A stretch of 64,000 nt of DNA from assembly GCF_006540305.1 (NCBI RefSeq), contig NZ_BJOR01000001.1, positions 3,224,001-3,288,000 of the forward strand. The letters run 5' to 3'. Under the pieces are notes generated by a model. It was given only the letters and a program-made list of their open reading frames with translations. It was not told the DNA's origin and did no database searches. Shown here in pieces: positions 9,270 to 16,084 of this stretch (the stretch's first letter is position 1; the number at the start of each line of letters is the position of its first letter). The translations under genes and the position numbers were made by a program. Origin of the DNA: Streptomyces sp. 6-11-2. GTDB taxonomy: Bacteria; Actinomycetota; Actinomycetes; Streptomycetales; Streptomycetaceae.

Positions 9270-9482
9270 TCAGGCGGCGGCTTCTGCCTCGCGCTTGAGC
9301 AGTTCGACGTACTGCGCGATGTACTCGGGCGGGATGAGGCGCCGACGGCCGATACGAACCGTCTGGAGACGCCCAAGACGGATCTCCTCGTAGACCAGCG
9401 AGCGACCGATGCCCAAGGCTGTTGCCGCTTCTTCCGGTCGGTACAGAACCCGCTCAGCGGGGGAGGCAAGCGTGATGCTCAT
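9270..9482 (-). CDS. Excisionase / helix-turn-helix DNA-binding protein
   Basis: 70 aa winged-helix protein of the excisionase/MerR-like type. YRPEEAATALGIGRSLVYEEI is the helix-turn-helix, and the wing VRIGRRRLIP is followed by the YIAQYVELLK helix. The ATG is preceded by GAGGAG. It lies 71 bp upstream of int on the same strand, as expected of the Xis that directs excision. It may also regulate int. Confidence 0.85.
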   Translation of the reverse strand: MSITLASPAERVLYRPEEAATALGIGRSLVYEEIRLGRLQTVRIGRRRLIPPEYIAQYVELLKREAEAAA

Positions 9483-9527
9483 CCGGGGGTGCTCCTCGGC
9501 TGGTGTCCTGGGGGCCCTTCTCAGAAG

Positions 9528-9708
9528 TCCGCTACATCCGCTACAGCGCTACATCGCAGGTCAGCGGGGGTGTTTTTGTAGCGGAGGGGAGGCGTGTAGC
9601 GGCTACGCATGCGCTACGGGGTGGCGGGCGTAGCCGCTACACGCATCGGTGCCGCTACAGATTCAGGGGCTCTGAGCTGGGCTGTAGCGGTGTAGCGGAT
9701 GTAGCGGA
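9528..9708. repeat. Iteron-like field: eleven CGCTAC/GTAGCG hexamers in a large inverted arrangement
   Basis: CGCTAC occurs at 9530, 9539, 9547, 9612, 9635 and 9653. Its complement GTAGCG occurs at 9578, 9596, 9684, 9692 and 9701. The outer arms form an 18-bp perfect inverted repeat, TCCGCTACATCCGCTACA at 9528-9545 and its complement at 9691-9708, with three hexamers spaced 9 and 8 bp on one side and 8 and 9 bp on the other. It lies between xis and the DUF3631 gene and runs into the end of the latter. It is a candidate replication origin or regulator-binding cluster. Confidence 0.7.
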
Positions 9709-10263
9709 GTCCTGGGGAGGGGGCGGGCAGTAGCGCGCCCACGCGTCCGCCAGATCCTCCGCGTGGAAGCCCTTGAGGACTCCGCCGGCCGTGCGGATGT
9801 TGCGGGACTTGATGGGGGTGTTGTCGGCGGTCATGTACTCGCCGAGCATCCGGGCCAGGCGCCGGTTGTCGAGGGGCTTGCCGTCGAGGTCGGCCCACGG
9901 GGCGTCGTCGAGGGCGTTGAGCCGGTCGAGGATGGCGATGGTGGGTAGCTTGTCCACGCCGATCAGGACGTGGTCGCGCAGGTCGGTCAACAGCCGGATT
10001 CCGAGGCTGTGTTTGTCGGTGGTCTGCGCGGCCCTGACGAGCTTCACGCACGCTTCGCGGGCGCGCTCGGGCCACTGGCCGCCGACGGCGTCCGCGATGG
10101 CCAGCAGCGGTTCCCACACGTCGGCGGGGCGGTCGGTGACCCCGTCGGGCATCTCCGGCCAGGCGCCGAGCACGAAGCCGCGTGCCTGTGCCGCCCATTC
10201 GGCGAGCCGGTCACGGAGCTTGTGGCCTTCCGCCTCGTGGATGCGGGCGCGGAAGGGTTCCAC
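9655..10263 (-). pseudogene. Truncated DUF3631 (AICE replication/helicase-type) protein, C-terminal part
   Basis: 202 codons matching the DUF3631 domain at the C-terminus of primase/helicase-like proteins of actinobacterial integrative elements. Landmarks are DVWEPLLAIADAVGGQWPERA, then SLGIRLLTDLRDH, then ALDDAPWADLDGKPLD with ARMLGEY, then GGVLKGFHAEDLADAWARY. The N-terminal ATPase/primase region of several hundred residues is absent. Upstream, the frame runs directly into serine-recombinase codons (ELIRRRV) instead. A GTG at 10263 could initiate a 202-aa product, but without a visible function. The stop codon lies inside a GTAG repeat of the iteron-like field. Confidence 0.72.
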
Positions 10264-10291
10264 GCGTTCGTTGCCCGTGTGTCTGGGGCGA

Positions 10292-10308
10292 ACGCGCCTA
10301 CGGATCAG
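10292..10308. repeat. 17-bp direct repeat, left copy
   Basis: ACGCGCCTACGGATCAG, identical to 12344-12360. On the minus strand both copies encode LIRRRV of a serine recombinase. The two copies flank the segment with the glycine-rich cargo gene. Confidence 0.75.
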
Positions 10309-10498
10309 TTCACGCTGGAGCTCGGCCAGCCCGGCTCTCCATCGTGGAGGTGTCGATGCCCTGCTCGATGACGTGCAGCCCGAACCCGCGCTCGCGCAGG
10401 TCGGCGCCGAAGGTCACCAGATGCAGCACGGAGCGGGAGAGCCGATCGAGCCGGATGACCTCCATAACCGCACCGGACTGAACCGCCTTGACCTGGCG
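10292..10498 (-). pseudogene. Serine recombinase (resolvase) fragment, central part
   Basis: In one frame, from just after a TGA, the minus strand reads a resolvase-like stretch: VQSGAVMEVIRLDRLSRS, then VTFGADLRERGFGLHVIEQ, then GIDTSTMESRAG. It runs to a stop at 10310. A one-base shift then gives LQRELIRRRV, the next conserved block. The catalytic-serine N-terminus and the DNA-binding C-terminus are missing here. The break falls at a 17-bp sequence repeated at 12344-12360, where C-terminal recombinase-like codons resume. Confidence 0.6.
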
Positions 10499-10672
10499 TC
10501 AGCCATTCGGGTGGAGCCCGAGCCGCTCGAACCCCGACCCGGATGACACGTCACCAGATCCGAACCTGTCAGGTAATCACGCATTAACAATGAGTGATCG
10601 ATGGTTGTACCGGCCGCGCTGCCGCACGGCGGAAAGACGCCTCACCTCAGGCCAGGAAGTCAGGAGACACCG

Positions 10673-12151
10673 GTGATCAGGCATCGCTCCCCGAAGGAAC
10701 CCCTCTCTGTAGTGGGGGTGAGACGAGGCCAAGCCCGGACGGGCGTCGGCACTCGTGAGAGGTGGCAGGCAGGGGTGGTAGCGGGACTGTGCATGGCGTT
10801 GTCCAGCATCGCACCGACCCCCGCAGCCGCCGCACCGGTGCGGGCGCCGGGGACTGATCCGTCGCAGACCTTCGTCTTCACCGGCGCCTCGCAGACCGTG
10901 ACGGTTCCGGCGGATGCGACGGTGACGATCACCGCGGACGGCGCCGGTGGCGCCGACAACACCGGCACCCCCTGCTCCGTCACGGGGACGGGCGGGTCGG
11001 GGGCGCGGGTGGTGACCACCCTCCCGCAGACCACCGCCCCGACAACGTTCACCGTCAACGTCGGCGGGACCGGCGGCAAAGGCTGCAACGGCACCGCGAC
11101 GGGGGGTGCCGGCGGGTTCAACGGCGGTGGCCCAGGCGGGGGCATCACGGTCAGTGGTTTTCAGGCGGAAGGCCCGGGTGGGGGTGGGGCGTCCAGCGTC
11201 AGTACGGGTGGCTCCTTGCTCGTGGTCGCCGGGGGCGGCGGTGCCGCCGGCGGCACCGGACAGGGCTCCATGGGAGGGAACGGAGGCAACGGCGGGACAA
11301 CGCCGGATGCCACCGGCGGGACCGCAGGAAGCGCCACCGGCCCCGGGGCTTCGCCGGGGCAGGGCGGGGGCGGTGGCAGCACCAGCACCAGCACCGGGGG
11401 TCCCCCCGGGGGCGCCGGCTCCGCCCCGCCTTGTACCGCCACCACCGGTGGGCCGGGAGGCGGGTTCTCCGGTACCACAGTCGGTACCGGCGGCACCGGG
11501 GGCCGCATCGACGGGGGCTGCGCCGCCCCCACCACCGGGGCCGGCGGGGGCGGTGGAGGTGGGTACTTCGCCGGCGGGGGCGGCGGCAGCGGCGCCGTCA
11601 ACTTGCGCGGCACCTCGGCGGGCGGGGGCGGAGGCGGTGGGGGCAGCAGCTTCGCGACCCCGTCGGGCACCGGCACGTCCTTTGCGCTGTCCACGATCGG
11701 GACGGCGAACAACAACGGCCAAGTGATCATCTCCTACACGCTGCCACCGCCCACCCTGGCCATCACCAAAACCCACACCGGGAAATTCATCCAGGGTAAA
11801 CAGGCGACCTACACCATCACCGTCAGCAACACCGGACCTGGCCCCACCGACAGCAGCGCCGTCACCGTGCACGACACCCTCCCGCCAGGACTCACCGCCC
11901 GCAGCATTACCGGCACCGGATGGAACTGCAGCCGAACCACCCTCACCTGCAACCGCAGCGACCTCCAGGCAGCAAGCAGCAGTTACCCGCCCATCACCCT
12001 CAAGGTCAAGATCTCCTGCCACGCAAGACGCCACGTCACGAACACCGCCACCGTCACCGGAGGCGGTGACACCACCACCCACACCGCCACCGACCCCACC
12101 ACCATCAAACGCAACGAACACTGTCACCACGACGCGCACAACCACAGGTAG
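10673..12151 (+). CDS. Secreted glycine-rich protein with C-terminal DUF11 domain
   Basis: 492 aa. GTG at 10673 is preceded by AGGAG at ideal spacing. A basic, twin-arginine-like leader is followed by the hydrophobic stretch AGVVAGLCMALSSIAP and an AAAA-P cleavage region near residue 55. The middle (about 70-355) is extremely rich in Gly with Thr, Ser and Asn, including runs of eight glycines. It resembles surface glycine-rich proteins whose repeats fold as beta structure. Residues about 365-465 match a DUF11 domain (LAITKTHTGKFIQGKQATYT, VSNTGPGPTDSSAVTV, DTLPPGLTA), usual in cell-surface proteins. No LPxTG sorting signal; the tail is His/Arg-rich. It is the only obvious cargo of the element; role unknown, perhaps adhesion or surface coating. 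Confidence 0.75.
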   Translation: MIRHRSPKEPLSVVGVRRGQARTGVGTRERWQAGVVAGLCMALSSIAPTPAAAAPVRAPGTDPSQTFVFTGASQTVTVPADATVTITADGAGGADNTGTPCSVTGTGGSGARVVTTLPQTTAPTTFTVNVGGTGGKGCNGTATGGAGGFNGGGPGGGITVSGFQAEGPGGGGASSVSTGGSLLVVAGGGGAAGGTGQGSMGGNGGNGGTTPDATGGTAGSATGPGASPGQGGGGGSTSTSTGGPPGGAGSAPPCTATTGGPGGGFSGTTVGTGGTGGRIDGGCAAPTTGAGGGGGGGYFAGGGGGSGAVNLRGTSAGGGGGGGGSSFATPSGTGTSFALSTIGTANNNGQVIISYTLPPPTLAITKTHTGKFIQGKQATYTITVSNTGPGPTDSSAVTVHDTLPPGLTARSITGTGWNCSRTTLTCNRSDLQAASSSYPPITLKVKISCHARRHVTNTATVTGGGDTTTHTATDPTTIKRNEHCHHDAHNHR

Positions 12152-12249
12152 ATGATCGGTCGCGGCTGAGTACCGCAGCGAAGCGCAAACGGGAGAGTTC
12201 CGGTGCCGCAGCTCGCCTGGCAACTGGACCGTGACATCAACGGACGACA

Positions 12250-12360
12250 TCAACGTCCACGCATCTCCCCGGACGTCGGGCTACGTGGACCACCGGCTAT
12301 TCGCGCCTACGGTCTCGGTCGCGTGGAGGCGAGGGAGCCGTGCACGCGCCTACGGATCAG
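12250..12360 (-). pseudogene. Serine recombinase C-terminal fragment (decayed)
   Basis: From the 17-bp repeat the minus strand reads LIRRRVHGSLASTRPRP, a stop, then ARIAGGPRSPTSGEM. This resembles the linker and start of the C-terminal helix-turn-helix region of resolvases (family pattern LIRERxxAGLAxARARGRxGGRP). Codons upstream of the repeat do not look like a recombinase. The match is short and the call is tentative. Confidence 0.4.
12344..12360. repeat. 17-bp direct repeat, right copy
   Basis: Identical to 10292-10308; see that entry. Together they bound about 2 kb containing the cargo gene. Confidence 0.75.
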
Positions 12361-12380
12361 GGGCGTTGCAGGTTGATCGT

Positions 12381-12408
12381 AGGCCCCACTGGCCTTCCCA
12401 GCGGGGCC
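12381..12408. terminator. Hairpin between the cargo gene and a convergent hypothetical gene
   Basis: AGGCCCC pairs with GGGGCCT outside one mismatch and CTGG/CCAG inside, with a 5-nt loop. It probably ends transcription of the glycine-rich gene and/or the minus-strand hypothetical. Confidence 0.55.
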
Positions 12409-12439
12409 TCTTCAGATTGGGTCTACGAGGACACGATCA

Positions 12440-12748
12440 CTAGGCACTCCTCCATGCCGCAAGGAACCGCTCACGGGCCTCGCCTGTGTCGTGCTTCCGG
12501 TGGCTGGCGAGCAAGACATGCCAGGCAGTGGTCTCGGCGTCACGCAACCACAAGTTTCCGAAGTACCCGGCGCTGCCAATGACGTCCAAGGCGCCGCCGA
12601 TCAGTTCGGCGACCCCGTCGCGCTTGTCGTCATCGAGTTCTGCGAGGAAGCTGAGCACCCGACCGGCAATGCCCGCCTCATTCCCCCCGACCAGGTAGTC
12701 GAAGAAGGGGCCGCCGGCGTTGGCCGGCACGATGGCCGAGAGCTCCAC
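12440..12748 (-). CDS. Hypothetical protein, possibly 5'-truncated
   Basis: 102 aa from a GTG at 12748, not recognised. It is soluble and mixed alpha in character, with FFDYLVGGNEAGIAGRVLSF, LDDDKRDGVAELIGGALDVI and a C-terminal ERFLAAWRSA. The start has no purine-rich ribosome site. Only 4 bp upstream lies the right copy of the 21-bp candidate arm repeat, so the original N-terminus may have been lost when the element was rearranged. Good G/C third-position bias supports coding. It lies inside the element, near attR. Confidence 0.5.
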   Translation of the reverse strand: MELSAIVPANAGGPFFDYLVGGNEAGIAGRVLSFLAELDDDKRDGVAELIGGALDVIGSAGYFGNLWLRDAETTAWHVLLASHRKHDTGEARERFLAAWRSA

Positions 12749-12752
12749 GGGC

Positions 12753-12773
12753 GGGGGCCAAACAGGGGGCCAA
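12753..12773 (+). repeat. Right 21-bp repeat, candidate integrase arm site
   Basis: Exact second copy of 7986-8006, same orientation, 103 bp inside attR. Confidence 0.5.
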
Positions 12774-12876
12774 CCGAAGCGGCCGCACCAAGACCGCCTC
12801 GGACTGGCATGGACAGTGGCAGACGACGAACCCGCAGGTCAGCACTCCCGAATCCAGGTCGCACGGACTCTTATCG

Positions 12877-12921
12877 CGTTCGGGACGAAGAGGTCGTGGG
12901 TTCAAATCCCGCCACCCCGAC
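12877..12921 (+). repeat. attR: right 45-bp attachment repeat
   Basis: Exact copy of 7890-7934. Only the 3' half of tRNA-Pro is present here, and the upstream sequence does not complete a tRNA. This side therefore carries the original host 3' end displaced by integration. Confidence 0.93.
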
Positions 12922-12927
12922 ACAGGC

Positions 12928-12963
12928 CAGAGGCCCATTCACGTGATCGTGAATGGGCCTCTG
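12928..12963 (+). terminator. Original chromosomal tRNA-Pro terminator
   Basis: 36-nt hairpin matching 7941-7976 except for compensated stem changes near the loop. It is now separated from the tRNA by the inserted element. Confidence 0.75.
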
Positions 12964-13043
12964 AGCGTTTGTACAGGAACAGGGTTCACCCGGCGTGCTC
13001 GTGCGGGCCGAGCACGATGCGCCGGCTCGGCCCGCAAGAGAAA

Positions 13044-13955
13044 TCAGTTCCGGCCGCTGCCGCCCACGATGACCGGGGTGCCGTTGCCCGAGCCGCAGGG
13101 CACGGCGTAGACCGGGTTCTCCTTGGCCGCTTCCCTGTACGCGTCGATGCACTGGTTCGTCAGAACCCTGTCGGTCAGGGAGTCGTTGAGGATCTTGTTG
13201 GCGCGGGCGATGCCCTCGGCCTCGATCTTGCGGCGCTTGGCCTCCTCTTCCGCCGTGCGGGTTGCCTCAGTGGCCCGCTCGGTGGCCTCCTTCTGCTGGA
13301 TCTTGCGGTCGATCTGCTTCTGGAGGGCGTCCGAAGGCCTGACGTTGCGCAGGTTCACGGCGGTGATGTCGATACCGCGGGGCGCGAGTCGCTCCTTGAT
13401 CAACTTGTCGATCTCCGCATTGATCTTTTCTCGGGCCGAGGCGTACCCCTGCTCGCTGGTGTAGCGGGCGAAGACGTTCCGGACGATCTCGCGGCTGTCC
13501 GGGAAGACCAGTCGCTGCTGAATGGCGTCCTCGCTCCCTGCAAGCCGGTACAGCTCCCCCGCCTTGTTCGGTATGACCGCCCACTTCACGGTCACCTCCG
13601 CGTACATCACACCCCCCTGGGAGGACCGCACCTCGACGACGTCCTTGTCGGAGAGGTTGAGGTCGACCGGACGGGTCGAGAAGGGCGTGACATCGGTGAA
13701 CGGCGCCTTCAGATGCATCCCGGACGTCATCGGCGCACCCACTCTGCCGAACGTCACCGGCACGCCGACCTCGTAGGCGCTGACGACGTACACAGTGCTG
13801 GCGATGCCACAGAGCACGCTGCCGAGCAGCGCGGCGCCGGCACCCAGCCGAAGCCGGAGCGAGTCTTGGGCACGGGCGACGAAGTACATCACCACGGCGG
13901 CGAGAACAAGAAGGCATGACAGTACGAGCACGGTGACTCCCCCCTGAGAGACCAT
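13044..13955 (-). CDS. SPFH/prohibitin-type membrane protein
   Basis: 303 aa. Two N-terminal membrane segments (about residues 7-29 and 38-60) are followed by a band-7 domain (YEVGVPVTFGRVGAPMTSGM, then LKAPFTDVTPFSTRPVDLNL) and PRGIDITAVNLRNV. A charged coiled-coil EATERATEATRTAEEEAKRRK follows, then a short tail with two cysteines absent (one Cys in QCIDAY and one in VPCGSG). Band-7 proteins oligomerise into membrane microdomain scaffolds and often modulate proteases or channels. I chose the ATG at 13955, preceded by GGGGGG. An ATG at 13985 lacks a ribosome site. It is the first chromosomal gene after attR. Confidence 0.88.
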   Translation of the reverse strand: MVSQGGVTVLVLSCLLVLAAVVMYFVARAQDSLRLRLGAGAALLGSVLCGIASTVYVVSAYEVGVPVTFGRVGAPMTSGMHLKAPFTDVTPFSTRPVDLNLSDKDVVEVRSSQGGVMYAEVTVKWAVIPNKAGELYRLAGSEDAIQQRLVFPDSREIVRNVFARYTSEQGYASAREKINAEIDKLIKERLAPRGIDITAVNLRNVRPSDALQKQIDRKIQQKEATERATEATRTAEEEAKRRKIEAEGIARANKILNDSLTDRVLTNQCIDAYREAAKENPVYAVPCGSGNGTPVIVGGSGRN

Positions 13956-14193
13956 GAGCGGTACCCCCCGGCACCGCTCGCCCATGGAGAATATGGCATC
14001 CGAAGTGCGGCAAGATCAGCGGGCGTTCGCACGCGGCCGCCGCCCGCCCCCGCCAACACGGGAAGGCCCGCCTGCCGGCGAATGCAGGGTGAGCGGCTTG
14101 CGACCGAGCCGGTCGACCCGGTGTCTCCAGGGTCTGCACGGACCCCAGTTCAGGGGGCCGAACGCTGCCGATGTCGGTGATCCGTAGCCGAAG

Positions 14194-14616
14194 CTAGCAA
14201 CCGCACGACACCTCCGCCCAGACCGTCTTGCCCACGGGGTCCCTCGGTGTCCAGCCCCAGCGCACGGCCAGGGCGTCCACCAGGAGCAGACCGCGCCCCG
14301 ACTCCCCGTCGGGGTGGGCCGAAGGGGCGGTCACCGGTGGGCGTTTGGCCGAGGCGGCGTCCGCCACTTCGACGCGGATCACGTCGGTCTTCGTGTCGAG
14401 GGCGAGACTCAGGGCGAAGCCGTGGCCGGGGACCCGGCCGTGTCGCACGGCGTTCGCCGCGAGTTCGCCGACGACGAGCGCGATCGTGCGCGACGCGTCC
14501 GACGCCGGCGGGTACCCCCACTCCTCCATGCGCCGCACGGCAAGTCGCCGGGCCACCCTCGCGCCCCGGGGCGTGGAGGCGAACTGCGCGGTGAAGTGGC
14601 GGTAGTCGGGCGCCAC
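14194..14616 (-). CDS. HATPase-domain regulatory protein (RsbW/anti-sigma-like)
   Basis: 140 aa GHKL ATPase of the short Streptomyces anti-sigma type. N box: VVGELAANAVRHGRVPG. G1-like region: VIRVEVADAASAKRP, where the usual D-x-G is degenerate. G2: ESGRGLLLVDALAVRWGW. GTG start with GGGGAGAGGG upstream. Such proteins, encoded beside XRE/DUF5753 and DUF397 genes, are thought to act as kinases or anti-sigma switches in development (AbaA/WhiJ-type clusters). It is divergent from the frameshifted XRE gene, with about 160 bp between them. Confidence 0.85.
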   Translation of the reverse strand: MAPDYRHFTAQFASTPRGARVARRLAVRRMEEWGYPPASDASRTIALVVGELAANAVRHGRVPGHGFALSLALDTKTDVIRVEVADAASAKRPPVTAPSAHPDGESGRGLLLVDALAVRWGWTPRDPVGKTVWAEVSCGC

Positions 14617-14776
14617 GCCCTCTCCCCGGTGGGGTCGTTCCTGTCAGCACGGCCTGTCTGCCTTCCCGCCAAGTGCACGAGTCATTACGTTCCGTGCTCA
14701 AGAGTCGTCCGGCGGCCCTACGCTCGAAAGGTGGCGCAGCCTTACCTTTCACCTCGTAAGGAACGGAAGTAACGCC

Positions 14777-15718
14777 TTGGCCAACGGAATTGACTCCAGT
14801 ACGTCCATGGCTGCGCTGTTCGGTTCACGGGTACGCAGACTCCGTAGGCGGCCGGACTGACCCAGGCCGAACTCGGCGCCAGGACACATGTGGTGAGCTC
14901 CCGGATCACGCAGATCGAGCGCGCGTCGGGGGCGAAACCGACGCTGCGGCTGGCCCGCGCGCTCGACGCCGCACTCGGGGCGGACAACCTGTTGGTCGAG
15001 CTGTGGCCGTACGTGTATCGGGAGGTTTCCGGACTGGTCGCGGGCGTTCATGACGCACTCGGAGCGGGCGGTGTCCATCAGGGAGTACGCGGCCCACGTG
15101 GTGCCCGGCTTGTTGCAGACCGAGACGTACGCGCGAGCGGTGCTGAGCGTCGGCCGGACGCTGAACAATCAGGAACAGCTGGAAGAGCGGATCACCGCCC
15201 GCCTGGAACGGCAGGAACGCCTCAGCGCTCCCGGTCGGCCTGAGATGTGGGTCATCCTCGACGAAGCGGTACTGAGGCGTCCCGTCGGTGGCCAGACCGT
15301 CATGCGCGAGCAGTTGGAGCGACTGCTTGAGGTCGCATCGGAATCCCATGTCACCGTGCAGGTATTGCCGTTCGACCAAGGCGAGCACGATGCGATGGGC
15401 GGCTCACTGACGGTACTGACCATGCCGGACGAGTCCGAAGTCGCCTACACCGAAGGCGCGCACTACGGCCAGCTCATCGAGGATTCGGCCGAGGTCAGGA
15501 GTTTCACGCTGACCTACGATCGGCTACGGGCAGCAGCTCTGCCCCCGCTCATGTCGCTCGACATGATCCGATCCGTGATGGAGGGCAACCACCGTGGAGC
15601 GAAGGTCCCGTCCCGATCTGAACGGCGCCGCGTGGCGCAAGAGCAGCTACAGCAATCAGGAGGGCGGCAACTGCGTGGAGGTGGCGGACAGGTTCCCCGG
15701 CGCCGTGCCCGTCCGTGA
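14777..15718 (+). pseudogene. XRE/DUF5753 (WhiJ-like) regulator with two compensating frameshifts
   Basis: The TTG at 14777 begins the usual family N-terminus (MAALFGSRVRRLR). A missing G near 14848 (GTAGG where GTGAGG is expected) moves the helix-turn-helix codons into another frame (GLTQAELGARTHVVSSRITQ). An extra base near 15030 restores the first frame at FPDWSRAFMTHSERAV. The DUF5753 sensor domain is then intact from 15050 (SIREYAAHVVPGLLQTETYA to SLDMIRSVMEGN). It continues past the usual end into the DUF397 gene. Either the gene is decayed or the sequence has two indel errors. The intact form would be an autoregulated DNA-binding protein working with DUF397 and the HATPase. Confidence 0.8.
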
Positions 15719-15812
15719 CAGCAAGGTCCCGCACGGTCCCGCTCTGACCTTCGAGGCCGGCTCCTGGGCAGCCTTCATAGGCCAGTTGAAGGCCGGCCGT
15801 CACCGCGTCTGA
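15594..15812 (+). CDS. DUF397 protein
   Basis: 72 aa with the complete family signature: LNGAAWRKSSYSNQEGGNCVEV, then VPVRDSKVPHGPALTFEAGSWAAFI. GTG start. It overlaps the 3' end of the XRE/DUF5753 frame. DUF397 proteins are small, often toxin-like partners of XRE/DUF5753 regulators in Streptomyces development and antibiotic control (for example next to whiJ). Here the partner regulator appears broken while this gene is intact. Confidence 0.88.
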   Translation: MERRSRPDLNGAAWRKSSYSNQEGGNCVEVADRFPGAVPVRDSKVPHGPALTFEAGSWAAFIGQLKAGRHRV

Positions 15813-16084
15813 GCCGACCGGGCCCTGGTCGGTGGCCGTCTTCCGGGTCCGCCGGATCCTTGTCCGCGAGGGTCCGGTGGGCCGCTGACCTCCTTGAAGA
15901 ACCAGGGAAAGAACTACCCGCCCACCCACCCTCCCGGCCCACGTCACCCGTCCGGGTGGCCAGCTTGCGAGGGCGGGATACGGACGGTTACGTTCGCCGC
16001 AACAACCGCACACAGACGACGGCCCCCGGCCGGGACGGCAATCCCGATCGAGGGCCTGACCGATCAGGAAGTGAACCCTTCCCG

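Larger units (their letters stand above)
7890..12921. mobile_element. Remnant integrative element (AICE/pSAM2 type) inserted in tRNA-Pro
   Basis: About 5 kb bounded by 45-bp direct repeats that coincide with the tRNA-Pro 3' half. Inside, the minus strand carries a tyrosine integrase, an excisionase, and a 5'-truncated DUF3631 gene of the type used for replication in these elements. A field of short repeats, two serine-recombinase fragments, a secreted glycine-rich protein and a small hypothetical complete it. No FtsK-like transfer gene, no KorSA-type regulator and no spread genes are present. It is therefore probably no longer self-transmissible, although int, xis and both att sites look intact, so excision may still be possible. 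Confidence 0.88.

Noticed and set aside
10577..12253. 558-codon minus-strand frame opposite the glycine-rich gene
   Set aside because: Mirrors the Gly/Thr codon runs of the plus-strand gene, which has the ribosome site, signal peptide and DUF11 domain.
12860..12933. Second tRNA-Pro at the right element end
   Set aside because: Only the 3' half matches; upstream bases do not form acceptor or D stems, so it is an attachment repeat.
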